In this document: positions 63,859-64,000 of the stretch, piece after piece
How the letters are laid out: each line of letters opens with the position of its first letter
How positions within the stretch are numbered: the first letter of the stretch is position 1
Assembly: GCF_027533845.1 (NCBI RefSeq)
Contig: NZ_JAPZVN010000020.1
Coordinates: forward strand, 52,300-116,299
DNA length: 64,000 nucleotides
Reading direction: 5' to 3'
Source: Streptomyces sp. RPT161
GTDB lineage: Bacteria; Actinomycetota; Actinomycetes; Streptomycetales; Streptomycetaceae
Position numbers and translations under genes: made by a program
Notes under the pieces: generated by a model
What the model saw: only the letters and a program-made list of their open reading frames with translations
Database searches by the model: none
What the model was told of the DNA's origin: nothing

Positions 63859-63891
63859 CCTCCGGCGCATCGCGCCACGAGACCTCACGTT

Positions 63892-63929
63892 CGAAGGGTC
63901 CGCACCCCTTGGGGGGCGCGGACCCTTCG
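63892..63929 (+). terminator. cspA terminator
   Basis: 17-bp stem (CGAAGGGTCCGC...) with one mismatch and a TTGG loop, 34 bases after the cspA stop. Confidence 0.88.
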
Positions 63930-64000
63930 CGTATGCGGCGGGCGACCCAAGCGCCTGCGCCCACCCGTCGCCCGGCCACCGCCCCTCATCGAGGCCCTGC

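Overview
The window is high-GC actinobacterial DNA whose gene content and order match a Streptomycetaceae chromosome core (Streptomyces or a close relative). The marker genes are rsiG/amfC, mshA, phoU-phoRP, carD-ispDF-cysS, msiK, cdgB, nagKA and otsA. Starts are GTG or ATG with GGAGG-type ribosome sites, and terminators are long GC hairpins without U-tracts. No phage, IS element or CRISPR array was seen.

Layout. 0-12 kb: YgfZ, Dtd, the c-di-GMP-binding anti-sigma RsiG, asparaginase, two acetyltransferases, a DapA-like aldolase beside Asd, a hydrolase, a divergent TetR/FAD-monooxygenase pair, a methyltransferase and an RraA-like protein. 12-24 kb: two blocks whose order matches Mycobacterium tuberculosis as I remember it. 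These are XRE regulator - HbhA-like - DUF2516 (Rv0474-Rv0476) and mshA - YbjN - gpm - senX3/regX3 (Rv0486-Rv0491). phoU is divergent from phoRP, with a PHO box between, and a 27-residue Cys-rich ORF lies between gpm and phoU. 24-32 kb: lipoprotein, carD, ispD, ispF, PPOX protein, cysS, rlmB and a DoxX protein, again resembling the mycobacterial lpqE-carD-ispDF-cysS block. 32-35 kb: nucleotidyltransferase, secreted protein, and the ABC ATPase MsiK with a DasR-type site.

35-43 kb is the most irregular part. tRNA-Thr is followed by a frameshifted amidase remnant, a YjbR gene, and an SDR gene cut after about 43 codons. Next comes a minus-strand operon headed by a clear M-box (Mg2+) riboswitch, a Ser/Pro-rich 43-codon ORF, and four small genes: two share a QGYDA domain, one resembles the MgtC C-terminal domain, and one is an orphan winged helix. 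There is no recognisable Mg2+ transporter. Mycothiol-dependent formaldehyde dehydrogenase, a secreted lipase, an MreB-like ATPase, a SnoaL protein and a large LuxR regulator follow.

46-57 kb: esterase lipoprotein, SLT transglycosylase, ArfB, flavin reductase, the diguanylate cyclase CdgB with an upstream BldD-like box, a carbohydrate-binding membrane protein, and the DasR-type GlcNAc catabolic set (sugar kinase, nagA, nagK, an orphan solute-binding protein). 57-64 kb: DUF3263 protein, convergent otsB/otsA, gpgS, a SAM-I riboswitch heading thrC and a CysO-like sulfur carrier, and a cold-shock protein.

Functional links: CdgB makes, and RsiG senses, c-di-GMP. MshA starts mycothiol synthesis and the MscR-type dehydrogenase uses mycothiol. 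Two DasR-type sites with the same 12-nt core join msiK to the nag genes. Two metabolite riboswitches (M-box and SAM-I) control unusual cargo.
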